Shown here: positions 1 to 7,394 of the stretch, in pieces
Numbering within the stretch: the first letter of the stretch is position 1
How the letters are laid out: each line of letters starts with the position of its first letter
Source: Prevotella sp.
Lineage (GTDB): Bacteria > Bacteroidota > Bacteroidia > Bacteroidales > Bacteroidaceae
NCBI GenBank assembly: GCA_017443345.1
Contig: JAFSNR010000009.1
Span: forward strand, 1 to 33,157
Length of the DNA: 33,157 nucleotides
Direction: 5' to 3'
Notes under the pieces: generated by a model
What the model saw: the letters and a program-made list of their open reading frames with translations, nothing else
Databases searched by the model: none
Told to the model about the DNA's origin: nothing
Translations under genes and position numbers: made by a program

Positions 1-1038
1 TTTATTCATCACAACAAGAAGAAAGAGGGAGCCGTCCGCTCTATCACTGCCTACAAGAACTATTTGCCCGCCCAGATTCCTTGGAAAGACGATGAATACA
101 TAAGGTTTACGCAGCAAGCAAAGGCATTCCTGGATGCTTTCACGTTATGCTCTGTTACCAGTCTCTCAACAAAGAACGCATTCCCGTTGACATCCGAGCT
201 TTTCGATATGGTCATCATTGATGAAGCCTCACAGTGCGACATCGCATCTGCATTGCCGCTCATCATGCGCACAAAACAGCTTGTAGTCATCGGCGACCCG
301 ATGCAGCTCAGACATATCTCTGCCGTTAAAATTGAGGAAGAGCAGGCTATAAAACAAAAACTTGGGTTGGCGAACAGGCAATATGTCAAGTATGCGGAAT
401 GCTCCTTGTACGATTACTGCAAAGACTATATCAGCAATGTAACCGCTGGTCTTTCCACACCGTATATGCTGAATTACCATTATCGTTGTTTCCCGTCCAT
501 CATTGGCTACTCCAACGATATGTTCTATGGAGGAGTTATGGGTCAGCGTCTTGAAGTCAAGACTGATGTCAGCCGTTTGAAGGGAAATCCACAAGGCATT
601 GTCCTGGTCAATGTTGTTGGACGGCAGGTGAATGACAACGTGAATATCAATGAGGCTGAAGCCAAGAAAGCCATTGAGTTGGCCGTTCAAGCTGCGCAAT
701 CATATCCAGACGTAAGCATTGGCATTGTCACTCCGTTCAGGCATCAGGCAGAGAAGATCAATTCCATGATACCAGCCAACTATGCCGACCGTATAGAGGC
801 CAATACTGTTCACAAGTACCAAGGTGATGAGAAAGACATCATGATTTACAGCCTTGTGGTTACATCAAACTCTCCAGATAGGAAGATATATTGGATTGAC
901 AACAGTGTGCCGAATCTTGTGAACGTCGCTGTCACCAGAGCAAAAAGCACTTTGTATGTAGTAGGCAATCTTGATTACATCAAGGCACACTCGAATGCAA
1001 ACAAGCCATTAGGCTATTTGGTTAGGTATAACAATTAA
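1..1038 (+). CDS. SF1 DNA/RNA helicase, UPF1/DNA2-type (5' truncated)
   Basis: The reading frame is open from base 1, so the N-terminus with the Walker A motif lies outside the window. What remains is the C-terminal part of a superfamily 1 helicase. Motif II reads VIIDEASQCDIASALPLI, with the DEAS form typical of UPF1/DNA2/SETX-like enzymes. Motif III is VVIGDPMQLRHI, motif V is VHKYQGDEKDI, and motif VI is NVAVTRAKSTLYVVGN. The protein should couple ATP hydrolysis to nucleic-acid unwinding in the cytoplasm; its biological role is unknown. A WYL-domain gene follows after 14 bases, so the two are probably co-transcribed. Such helicases are frequent in accessory and defence loci, but without the N-terminus no system can be assigned. 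Family call is firm; role is not. Confidence 0.88.
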   Translation, partial: FIHHNKKKEGAVRSITAYKNYLPAQIPWKDDEYIRFTQQAKAFLDAFTLCSVTSLSTKNAFPLTSELFDMVIIDEASQCDIASALPLIMRTKQLVVIGDPMQLRHISAVKIEEEQAIKQKLGLANRQYVKYAECSLYDYCKDYISNVTAGLSTPYMLNYHYRCFPSIIGYSNDMFYGGVMGQRLEVKTDVSRLKGNPQGIVLVNVVGRQVNDNVNINEAEAKKAIELAVQAAQSYPDVSIGIVTPFRHQAEKINSMIPANYADRIEANTVHKYQGDEKDIMIYSLVVTSNSPDRKIYWIDNSVPNLVNVAVTRAKSTLYVVGNLDYIKAHSNANKPLGYLVRYNN

Positions 1039-1052
1039 ACCATTTACGAATT

Positions 1053-1385
1053 ATGATTTACGACGATATACAAAGAGCTATTGACACAGGTGCTATCATA
1101 GAAATAGCTTACACGAAATATGACGGTACAGCATCTGTCCGTCGTCTTAGTGAAGTCCAGTATTCCGATGAATTTGGCAGAACGCATATACAGGCATATT
1201 GCCATAAACGAAATGAGCAAAGGACGTTCAAAATAAGCAGAATCAGTCGAGTTACATTCATCAATTCCACCGAAGCTGCTGATGAACAGGCAGTGCTTAT
1301 CAATCCCGCCAACGTCAAGATGCCATATCGGTTTAACAGGAATAAGAGAGTATTTGAACTATATGGTATTGATTACAATAATTAA
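1053..1385 (+). CDS. WYL-domain protein (single domain)
   Basis: A 110-residue protein that is almost entirely a WYL-like fold: IEIAYTKYDGTASVRRL at about residues 16-32, then the FGRTHIQAYCHKRNEQRTFK strand pair, and a final ISRISRVTF segment. In the family this SH3-like beta fold binds nucleic acid or small ligands and usually sits behind a winged helix in about 300-residue regulators. Here there is no DNA-binding domain, so it is a short form or a partner subunit. It starts 14 bases after the helicase gene and probably shares its transcript. A ligand-sensing or nucleic-acid-sensing role with the helicase is an inference. Family call is good, function unknown. Confidence 0.75.
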   Translation: MIYDDIQRAIDTGAIIEIAYTKYDGTASVRRLSEVQYSDEFGRTHIQAYCHKRNEQRTFKISRISRVTFINSTEAADEQAVLINPANVKMPYRFNRNKRVFELYGIDYNN

Positions 1386-1444
1386 ACGATACCATCCCAT
1401 TCATCAAGTTTCGTCATTGCAGAATGTTATATTGAGTAAAGACT

Positions 1445-2368
1445 ATGAATAGACTACTGATAGTAATCCTTACAGCCTTGTTAATGGTGGCTTGTGCCGA
1501 TACAGACGAGAAATTGCGTGAACGCGCAACAGAGCTCTGTGCTTATATTCCCGACCATGAGTTGTTGGAGAAATCCAAGGACTATATGACCGCAGACTTC
1601 TATGCCGTTCTTGATACAATGTTCAACCACTTGCCTGAGTTTGAAGCGATGGATCATGAGTGGTTGTACTATTTCGTAACGGGCAACGGTGGAACGATAG
1701 CGGACTATGAGGTCAAGGGCGTGGAACTGACAGACAAGACCCATGCCGTGGCTACCATCAGCGTGAGGCAGAAATGGGAGGACGGCACGTTTGATGAATC
1801 GACGGACGTAGAGGAGCATCAACTCTCGATGGAGAAGGTGGACGGCGAATGGATGATAGCCGACTTCGACGGTCATAAAGAGGACTGCATCCGACATATC
1901 GCCCTTAATCGTAAGGAACAAACTGTCCGTCAAGCCATCAGCAACTATCTGGCAAAAGAGATAGGTGAGCATTATGCACATGACGAGGGGGACATCTGCG
2001 TACCGACGTTGACGATGGTGCATGAGGAGGATGAAATGTTCATGGGTGACTTCTGGGTGTATTGGTACAGACAGGTGGGTGATACGTTGAAATGTGTCTC
2101 AGGCGGCAACCATGCTGGCATGATGACGTTGAAAAAAGATGATAGCCATTGGGCAGTCACCTCGTTTGAGCAGACTGCTGACGGTGCAGGAAACTTAGCC
2201 AGCAGCCGCAGAATATTCGGTGACTATCATGACGTGTATGAAGGCATCCACTCCAATGAGCGCATTCGCGAGGAGGTGCGCAAGAGTCAGCTCCGTTACT
2301 ATGTCAAGGAACATGGTCTGAACGTAAAGTTTTACCAGGACTACGGTTGGCCAGCGGTAGAATTATAA
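1445..2368 (+). CDS. Predicted lipoprotein, unknown function
   Basis: A 307-residue protein starting with a short lipoprotein signal: MNRLLIVILTALLMVAC, where LMVAC is a good lipobox with Cys17 as the lipidation site. The mature part is acidic and soluble-looking. It contains a repeated pattern of a short beta-rich unit (around residues 75-140, KVDGEWMIADFDG; and around 200-245, KKDDSHWAVTSFEQ) that resembles two copies of an NTF2-like or nuclear-transport-like small-lipoprotein fold; this resemblance is by eye only. It probably sits in the inner or outer membrane facing the periplasm. It is followed six bases later by the sirtuin gene. I do not recognise a family with confidence. Confidence 0.7.
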   Translation: MNRLLIVILTALLMVACADTDEKLRERATELCAYIPDHELLEKSKDYMTADFYAVLDTMFNHLPEFEAMDHEWLYYFVTGNGGTIADYEVKGVELTDKTHAVATISVRQKWEDGTFDESTDVEEHQLSMEKVDGEWMIADFDGHKEDCIRHIALNRKEQTVRQAISNYLAKEIGEHYAHDEGDICVPTLTMVHEEDEMFMGDFWVYWYRQVGDTLKCVSGGNHAGMMTLKKDDSHWAVTSFEQTADGAGNLASSRRIFGDYHDVYEGIHSNERIREEVRKSQLRYYVKEHGLNVKFYQDYGWPAVEL

Positions 2369-2374
2369 GGAATT

Positions 2375-3073
2375 ATGACGAGGCAACATATAGTATTTCT
2401 GACAGGTGCAGGGGTCAGCGTAGAGAGCGGACTTAGCACCTTCCGTGGGAAGGATGGGTTGTGGACGAATGAGAAGTGGGCTTATCTGGCCAGCACGGAT
2501 GCCCTCTATAATGACACACAACGATGTCTGGACTTCTATAACTTCAGGCGCAAGAAGTTGGCAGAAGTGGAACCTAACGATGCACACATAATGATAGCTG
2601 AGTTGGAAAGGGAGCATGAGGTGACGGTCATCACCCAAAACGTGGATAACCTGCATGAGCGAGCCGGTTCTTCCCGTGTCATTCATCTTCATGGAGAGTT
2701 AGGTAAGGTTTGCTCTATGGACAACCGCACTACCTGCGTGAAGGAATATCCTCTGACCATACCTATCATGCTTGGCGACAAGGCAGAAGATGGTGCACAG
2801 CTTCGACCATACATTGTCATGTTCGGCGAATACATCGACAGTATGAACGTGGCTGTTGACATCGTAAGTAAAGCCGACATCTTTGTGGTGATTGGCACAT
2901 CACTCAAAGTATATCCAGCGGCGGGATTCATCCGCTATGCTCACCATGAAGTTCCTAAGTTTGTCATAGATTCAGGCGACATGGAACAATGCACAGAACT
3001 TGGCTTCACCCATTTCAAGACTACAGCCTCAGAAGGAATGAGGCTACTGTTAGAGGCGTTTAAGAAACTGTAA
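2375..3073 (+). CDS. cobB: NAD-dependent protein deacylase, Sir2 class III (CobB-like)
   Basis: A 232-residue sirtuin. The NAD-binding loop GAGVSVESG lies at residues 11-19, TQNVDNLH at 87-94, the catalytic His at 106 in HLHGELG, and IGTSLKVYPAAGF near the C-terminus. Tyr55 and Arg58 in FYNFRRKK form the YxxR pair that in E. coli CobB and human SIRT5 selects acidic acyl-lysines, so desuccinylase/demalonylase activity is likely in addition to deacetylation. Only two cysteines (113 and 121) of the usual four zinc ligands are present; the second CxxC pair is missing, so the zinc site may be lost or altered. A Nudix hydrolase starts one base after its stop codon, suggesting linked NAD/ADP-ribose chemistry. 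Confidence 0.9.
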   Translation: MTRQHIVFLTGAGVSVESGLSTFRGKDGLWTNEKWAYLASTDALYNDTQRCLDFYNFRRKKLAEVEPNDAHIMIAELEREHEVTVITQNVDNLHERAGSSRVIHLHGELGKVCSMDNRTTCVKEYPLTIPIMLGDKAEDGAQLRPYIVMFGEYIDSMNVAVDIVSKADIFVVIGTSLKVYPAAGFIRYAHHEVPKFVIDSGDMEQCTELGFTHFKTTASEGMRLLLEAFKKL

Positions 3074-3074
3074 T

Positions 3075-3506
3075 ATGTCATACACATACAAATATCCAAG
3101 ACCGGCAGTCACTGCCGACTGCGTGGTCATCACGAAGGAGGCAGAGCCAAAGGTTCTGCTGATTCAGCGCGGCGGTGAACCATTCAAGGGATGCTGGGCA
3201 TTCCCCGGTGGTTTCATGAATATGGATGAAACCACGGAACAGTGTGCCATCCGCGAACTGGAAGAAGAGACGAGGCTACAGGTCAGTAATGTGATTCTAA
3301 TCGGAGCATACTCCAAGGTTGACCGTGACCCACGAGGAAGGACTATATCTGTGGCTTATCTTGCCATCGTGGACAACTCGTTAGAAGTGACAGGTCAGGA
3401 TGATGCTGCTAAGGCAGAATGGTGGCCGTTGTCTGCACTGCCCCAACTGGCTTTCGACCATGAGGAAATCATGCAGGATGCCATAGCTGTTTTCAAAAAA
3501 ATTTAG
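3075..3506 (+). CDS. Nudix hydrolase (ADP-ribose pyrophosphatase-like)
   Basis: A 143-residue single-domain Nudix enzyme. The Nudix box is visible as GFMNMDE, seven residues, then RELEEETRL, matching GX5EX7REUXEEXGU except that the late glycine is Arg. Upstream strands (DCVVITKEAEPKVLLIQRGG) and the FKGCWAFPGG turn fit the COG1051 group, whose members hydrolyse ADP-ribose, NADH or oxidised nucleotides. The gene begins one base after the sirtuin stop codon, so co-translation is likely. Sirtuins release O-acyl-ADP-ribose, a plausible substrate here, but this is inference from position. Other nucleoside diphosphate-linked substrates remain possible. Confidence 0.88.
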   Translation: MSYTYKYPRPAVTADCVVITKEAEPKVLLIQRGGEPFKGCWAFPGGFMNMDETTEQCAIRELEEETRLQVSNVILIGAYSKVDRDPRGRTISVAYLAIVDNSLEVTGQDDAAKAEWWPLSALPQLAFDHEEIMQDAIAVFKKI

Positions 3507-3522
3507 AAAGGGGTGTTTGCGT

Positions 3523-4239
3523 ATGCCTTCGATTGTAACCGATTCATTTGACTACAACGACATCATTCGGGTGATTGACCAGGATGAAGCCTTCGTGCAT
3601 CATCAGATTGATGCCCTTCAGCCGAAGTACTGGCGAACGGCACTCAAAACGAAGCCAAAGGGCTTGAAGGTTTATGCTCCTGTGATGGTAAAAGGCAACC
3701 GAGGCATAGACTATATGATATTCATGCTGAGTCGTGACTGGCAGATAACGAAGAGGCAGCGGCTGCTTGACTATATGCACTTCGGGGTTTATCGTCAGTC
3801 AGACGGCTTTCACCTCGTAGGATTCCTGTATCTTGACTCCAATCCTTTGGCCAAAGCCGAGAAAGCGTTTTTCACACCTCACTTCTTTGACCGATACAGA
3901 GAGCGCACAGGCTTACCTATGGACATGCCGAAGATGGATGTGATAAAAGACTGGATTATGAAGAACCTGCACCTCAATTCGGATGTTCAGGGAAACGAGA
4001 AGTACCCCGACGGTATATTCTGTGCCTATCCAAGTGGTGTGGCCTTAGGGCGTGAGCTGCCAGACGGCAACAGCGAGATGAAAACGTTCATCACATACGA
4101 GATGCTGCGTGGCGAACAGGTGGAGAAAGGTGAGAACCAGATTCGCGCTGCCAAGACACAGGAAGAGGAAGGATTCAAGAATTGTGCAGCTATCGTAGAA
4201 AGACTGACAAAATATAGGAAGGCAGGATTAATCAGATGA
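3523..4239 (+). CDS. Conserved-looking protein of unknown function
   Basis: A 238-residue soluble protein. I start it at the ATG at 3523, which has a purine-rich GAAAGGGG stretch about eight bases upstream, rather than a TTG two codons earlier. The central segment FFTPHFFDRYRERTGL (about residues 119-134) is its most distinctive part, a His followed by an Arg-rich helix, and the C-terminal third is a charged helix. It has no signal peptide or membrane segment. Its stop codon overlaps the start of the radical SAM gene (ATGA), so the two are translationally coupled and may act together, for instance as a substrate or partner of that enzyme. No family recognised. Confidence 0.65.
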   Translation: MPSIVTDSFDYNDIIRVIDQDEAFVHHQIDALQPKYWRTALKTKPKGLKVYAPVMVKGNRGIDYMIFMLSRDWQITKRQRLLDYMHFGVYRQSDGFHLVGFLYLDSNPLAKAEKAFFTPHFFDRYRERTGLPMDMPKMDVIKDWIMKNLHLNSDVQGNEKYPDGIFCAYPSGVALGRELPDGNSEMKTFITYEMLRGEQVEKGENQIRAAKTQEEEGFKNCAAIVERLTKYRKAGLIR

Positions 4240-5264
4240 CCATTACACCCATCAAACCGTCAGGTATTGTTTTGCTCACTACGCTGCGTTGTACAGCCGC
4301 GTGTGATAATTGTTGCTTTGGATGCAGTCCGAAGCAGGGGTGTACCATGACATTAGATGAAATGAAGGGCTATGTGGACATGAGCCTTGAAGCCTATCCA
4401 GATACCATATCCACTTTAGACCTCACAGGCGGTGAATGTATGCTCCTTGGGAAAGATGTAGAAAGAATCATGTCGTATGCAAAGAGCAAAGGCTTGAAAA
4501 GCATGATGGTCAGCAATGCTTTCTGGGCTACCGACTATGACAAGGCTTACACCACCTTAAAGCGGTTGAAGCGGTGTGGACTGACCAAGGCCAGCTTCAG
4601 CACAGGCGAAGACCATAACCGTTTCGTCCCATGGACGAATGTACGCAATGCCTCTGTAGCTGCTGCGCATTTGGGAATAGAGACAGAACTTCGCATTGAA
4701 CACCAGTACGGACGCATGAACATTGCTCATGAACTTGAACAAGACGAGGTCATCATTGAACTAAAGAATCAAGGCAAACTGAATTTCTCCATCAGTCCTT
4801 GGATGAACTACAGCAAGAACATGGGGGTAAGAAACAGAAAGATGAAGTACATAGATTCGGGTAAGAAAGACTCCTGCCAGAATTTATTTCAGAACATCAT
4901 CATTAACCCATACGGTGAAGTCTATGCTTGTTGCGGTATAGGAGTGTGCCACATTCCACAGATGCGTCTGGGGAATGTGTACCAAGAACCCATCAAAGTG
5001 ATTTACGAAAGAGCCTTTGAGGATTTCATGAAAGTGTGGCTTTTTGTAGATGGCCCGGAAGCCGTGCTCAGATATGTACATGAAAAGACGGGGCAGAAGT
5101 TTCCCTGCCACACGTCACATCAATGCGACATCTGCCGAACCATCTTCAGAGACAAGACCATCCTTCCCCTTATAGCCGAGAACTTCTACTATGCAGCCTA
5201 CATACCTTTAATCTCATATAATGCAATAGCAAAGAGCAGGAATGAGTCACGAGTCAAACGATAG
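4236..5264 (+). CDS. Radical SAM protein with SPASM-like C-terminus
   Basis: A 342-residue radical SAM enzyme. Cys19, Cys23 and Cys26 form the CX3CX2C motif that holds the [4Fe-4S] cluster cleaving S-adenosylmethionine, and DLTGGECMLL carries the GGE motif that binds SAM. Extra cysteines follow immediately (27 and 30). The C-terminal region has Cys-rich stretches (INPYGEVYACCGIGVCH and CHTSHQCDIC) resembling a SPASM/twitch domain that binds auxiliary Fe-S clusters, as in peptide-modifying enzymes. The start overlaps the stop of the upstream unknown gene and its end overlaps the next gene by 23 bases. Peptide or protein modification is the natural guess; the substrate is not visible. Confidence 0.85.
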   Translation: MTITPIKPSGIVLLTTLRCTAACDNCCFGCSPKQGCTMTLDEMKGYVDMSLEAYPDTISTLDLTGGECMLLGKDVERIMSYAKSKGLKSMMVSNAFWATDYDKAYTTLKRLKRCGLTKASFSTGEDHNRFVPWTNVRNASVAAAHLGIETELRIEHQYGRMNIAHELEQDEVIIELKNQGKLNFSISPWMNYSKNMGVRNRKMKYIDSGKKDSCQNLFQNIIINPYGEVYACCGIGVCHIPQMRLGNVYQEPIKVIYERAFEDFMKVWLFVDGPEAVLRYVHEKTGQKFPCHTSHQCDICRTIFRDKTILPLIAENFYYAAYIPLISYNAIAKSRNESRVKR

Positions 5265-5754
5265 ACACCTTACTCCACGGCAGATTATCAACAGATACCG
5301 TAAGGGAGAGTATGTTGACGAAAGCATTGATGCGATTTCGTCAGCCATATCGTCATGCCGTCAACCTTTCAACAGCAATGCCGTTCCCTTTCCGACTAAC
5401 ATTATAGAGAATGTGTATGAAAACATCCCTCTTTCAAAAACGATGTACGAAAGACAGAAGGAAGGGAAAAGCACAGAAGACATCGACGTTCCCGACTATC
5501 CCCAGCTGAAGGAAATCCTGACGGACTTGTCATATCCTCCCTTGTGGGAATCCATGCAGGAGGGAGTGACTGATGTTTCCTTTGTGGAAATCATAAGAGA
5601 CAGGGGGCTAAACGGCAAGTACCACCTCGATGGCGGTCAAACCAGCTGCACCAGAGTTACGAGTGTCGTGTCACTTTTAATCGGTGAGACAGTAAAACAG
5701 GCTGGGCTGTCTCCTATCACTTTTTCGTTATGCCTAAACATGATGATAAAGTAG
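5242..5754 (+). CDS. Hypothetical protein downstream of radical SAM gene
   Basis: A 170-residue soluble protein starting inside the end of the radical SAM gene (23-base overlap). It begins with a charged helix (TPRQIINRYRKGEYVDESID) and has Asp/Pro-rich middle parts. The last 25 or so residues (after SVVSLLIGE) are encoded across an inverted repeat followed by five Ts, so the natural C-terminus may have been lost or the gene may have been cut at a junction here. No family recognised. The tight overlap makes it a candidate partner or substrate of the radical SAM enzyme, but it has few cysteines and no obvious core-peptide tail. Confidence 0.55.
   Translation: MSHESNDRHLTPRQIINRYRKGEYVDESIDAISSAISSCRQPFNSNAVPFPTNIIENVYENIPLSKTMYERQKEGKSTEDIDVPDYPQLKEILTDLSYPPLWESMQEGVTDVSFVEIIRDRGLNGKYHLDGGQTSCTRVTSVVSLLIGETVKQAGLSPITFSLCLNMMIK
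5686..5725 (+). terminator. Possible rho-independent terminator or element end
   Basis: A perfect 7-base inverted repeat, GAGACAG at 5686-5692 and CTGTCTC at 5707-5713, is followed within eight bases by TTTTT (5721-5725). It lies inside the predicted 3' end of the preceding gene and before the convergent M23 gene. It could end the plus-strand accessory operon; GAGACAG/CTGTCTC arms also resemble ends of some insertion sequences, so a remnant is possible. Confidence 0.35.
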
Positions 5755-5762
5755 GAGTCGCA

Positions 5763-6383
5763 CTATATCATGTCTTTAATGACATTCAGAAGGATGACAG
5801 GGTTGAACGCCTTGCCATCCTTTTTTGTTGTCAGGTGGAGATGCTCGCCAGTGGCAGCTCCTGTTCTGCCTGTCAGTCCAAGGGGTTGCCCAGCATAGAC
5901 GAAATCGTTCTGCCTGACATACTGCTGTGACAGATGGCAATAGCTGACGGTATAGTTGGCCGACTGCACCGTCACGAACTTCCCTGAACGGCTGTCATAA
6001 CCTATCCTGATGACCTTGCCTGGCAGCATCGAGAGAACATCCTCGTGCCGTGCGTGGAGGTCAACGCCGTTGTGCATGATGTATCTGTGATATATGGGGT
6101 GCATCCGCATTCCGAACTTCGAGTTGATTTGTATCTTCTTCAGCGGCAATGACACACTCATGTAGTTGCTGACCACATCTTCTTTCCCTTTCGTTTCTAT
6201 TGAGGGAGTAGTTTGAATAGTATCAACTTCCTGAACGCTGTCATTCTGAGCATCCACTTGTTCTGAAGGACTATCCTGTCTTGTCACTTTTCTGTTCATC
6301 ACATCACCGATGGTGTTGAACTGTGCGTGGATGGCATTGGCAGTCATCCATGAAACGAGTATTACGAGTATTGTTCTTTTCAT
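5763..6383 (-). CDS. Secreted M23 family metallopeptidase (LytM-like)
   Basis: A 206-residue protein with a clear signal peptide (MKRTILVILVSWMTANAIHA, cleavage before Gln21). A Ser/Glu/Asp-rich linker is followed by a C-terminal LytM/M23 domain from about residue 90. Zinc ligands are His104 and Asp108 in HNGVD and His183 in HLH; the catalytic histidines are His150 (CHLS) and His181. All are present, so it should be an active endopeptidase cutting peptidoglycan cross-links in the periplasm. It is transcribed divergently from the long conjugation operon and shares its regulatory gap. A remodelling role during transfer is likely but inferred. A well-spaced promoter lies so close to the ATG that the mRNA may be nearly leaderless. 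Confidence 0.9.
   Translation of the reverse strand: MKRTILVILVSWMTANAIHAQFNTIGDVMNRKVTRQDSPSEQVDAQNDSVQEVDTIQTTPSIETKGKEDVVSNYMSVSLPLKKIQINSKFGMRMHPIYHRYIMHNGVDLHARHEDVLSMLPGKVIRIGYDSRSGKFVTVQSANYTVSYCHLSQQYVRQNDFVYAGQPLGLTGRTGAATGEHLHLTTKKDGKAFNPVILLNVIKDMI
6356..6372. repeat. Two direct CGAGTATT copies in the start of the M23 gene
   Basis: CGAGTATT occurs at 6356-6363 and again at 6365-6372, nine bases apart, within the signal-peptide codons of the M23 gene (they encode an Ile-Leu-Val repeat). They match the motif found in the adjacent and distant regulatory gaps, so they may be extra binding sites, but the coding repeat alone could explain them. Confidence 0.35.
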
Positions 6384-6387
6384 GTCG

Positions 6388-6419
6388 CAAAATTAAGTGC
6401 AATCATTCGGTCTGTCAAA
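6388..6419 (-). promoter_or_regulatory. Bacteroidales promoter of the M23 gene
   Basis: On the minus strand TTTG (6416-6419) is separated by 20 bases from TAATTTTG (6388-6395), an exact match to the Bacteroidota -33/-7 consensus (TTTG, about 19-21 bases, TAnnTTTG). The expected transcription start falls within a few bases of the ATG at 6383, leaving almost no 5' leader. Confidence 0.7.
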
Positions 6420-6462
6420 TCATTCAACAATAAACAATCGGAATATAACATTTAGTAAGCAT

Positions 6463-6494
6463 CGAGTATGATATTCTTGAATATTTTATACTCA
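6463..6494. promoter_or_regulatory. Inverted CGAGTAT operator-like site upstream of the long operon
   Basis: CGAGTATGAT (6463-6472) faces ATACTCA (6488-6494), with 18 bases between the 7-base half-sites. The space is itself partly palindromic (ATATTC at 6471-6476 and GAATAT just after). The same 10-mer recurs exactly at 30242-30251, upstream of the recombinase-like regulator, where another half-site pair also has an 18-base gap. The site lies 70-100 bases before the proposed -7 element, a usual position for an activator. Confidence 0.5.
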
Positions 6495-6561
6495 AATGTT
6501 AGCAATTATCAAAATCAGCCTGTTTTCTTCAATCAGCCCACCCTACAGAATAAATATGGTG

Positions 6562-6569
6562 TACCTTCG
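6562..6569 (+). promoter_or_regulatory. Candidate -7 element of the long plus-strand operon
   Basis: TACCTTCG differs by one base from the Bacteroidota -7 consensus TAnnTTTG and lies 34 bases before the preferred ATG at 6603. No TTTG is seen at the -33 position, which would fit a promoter that needs an activator bound at the CGAGTAT sites upstream. Confidence 0.4.
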
Positions 6570-6602
6570 CAGCCAAAATTATTCATCAACGCATCAAGAA
6601 CA

Positions 6603-7361
6603 ATGAACAAAATGCACTTTGAAGAGAATGAAATTCCATTCGAGACCCTCGAACAGTTCGGTCTCACCCATGAGATGATTGAAGACCTGCCCGTGCGAGT
6701 CATCAACGACATCGTGGAAGGCAGACGTACCCCCGTCCTGCCCATCCAAGTAGCGGATGAGCAAGGCAACATCATCAAGAGCCGCACCCGCTTTGCCCTT
6801 GTCCGTAAGGATGACGGCAACGTCGATGTACTCTTCTATCCAGAGTTGGAGGAAGCCGACCTCAGCCGTTTCAACGAGCAGGAACGCACCCTCTTGGAGA
6901 GCGGAAAGAGTATCATCGCCACCGTGGAGGACAAGAACGGCAACATGGTTCGTTCCTACGTACAGTTGGACTCCGAGACGAAGCAGGTGCTTTCTGCCCC
7001 TACGCAGGTCATCGGTCGCAACCTACAGCTGATTGCCGACGAGATCTACCTGAGCGAGACGGAAGCCAACAGCTTGGGCAACGGCGAGCCTGTCACCTTT
7101 GTCCGTTACGATGTGGACGATGCCATCACCGTAGGCATTGACCTCCATGAGCGCACAGGAGTACGCATTGCCCCGGGCGATGCCAGGATGTGGAGCGAGC
7201 AGCGCAGCCGTGAGTGGGACAAATACACCTTCGGCATCTACGGCTGTTGGACGATGGACGAGGACGGCAACCTCGATTACGTCAAGGAGGAGGACTATAC
7301 CGACGAACTCTGGAACGAGCAGAAGAAAGCTGGCATGAGAGCCTTCGGGCACGGGCGATAA
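6603..7361 (+). CDS. DUF4099-type conjugative element protein
   Basis: A 252-residue protein. An in-frame extension upstream to 6468 exists, but it would cross the operator-like sites and the probable promoter, so the ATG at 6603 is preferred. The N-terminal region (PFETLEQFGLTHEMIEDLP, VVEGRRTPVL-like, around residues 9-45) is the DUF4099 signature seen in proteins of Bacteroidota conjugative elements, where it often accompanies DUF3945, Toprim or topoisomerase domains. The middle and C-terminus repeat short beta units (LVRKDDGNVDVLFYPEL; FVRYDVDDAITVG). It is the first gene of the long operon and ends in FGHGR, a tail shared with several operon partners. Biochemical function is unknown; DNA handling or transfer is the likely setting. 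Confidence 0.8.
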   Translation: MNKMHFEENEIPFETLEQFGLTHEMIEDLPVRVINDIVEGRRTPVLPIQVADEQGNIIKSRTRFALVRKDDGNVDVLFYPELEEADLSRFNEQERTLLESGKSIIATVEDKNGNMVRSYVQLDSETKQVLSAPTQVIGRNLQLIADEIYLSETEANSLGNGEPVTFVRYDVDDAITVGIDLHERTGVRIAPGDARMWSEQRSREWDKYTFGIYGCWTMDEDGNLDYVKEEDYTDELWNEQKKAGMRAFGHGR

Positions 7362-7394
7362 TTCAGGAAATGTGTAACGTAAAACCAATGTATC

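Noticed and set aside
5730-5930. 66-codon plus-strand frame overlapping the end of the M23 gene
   Set aside because: Antisense to catalytic-domain codons of the M23 gene and without start signal.
6468-6602. Upstream extension of the DUF4099 gene
   Set aside because: It begins inside the CGAGTAT site and its peptide is Asn/Gln-rich and unlike the family; the ATG at 6603 directly precedes the DUF4099 region.
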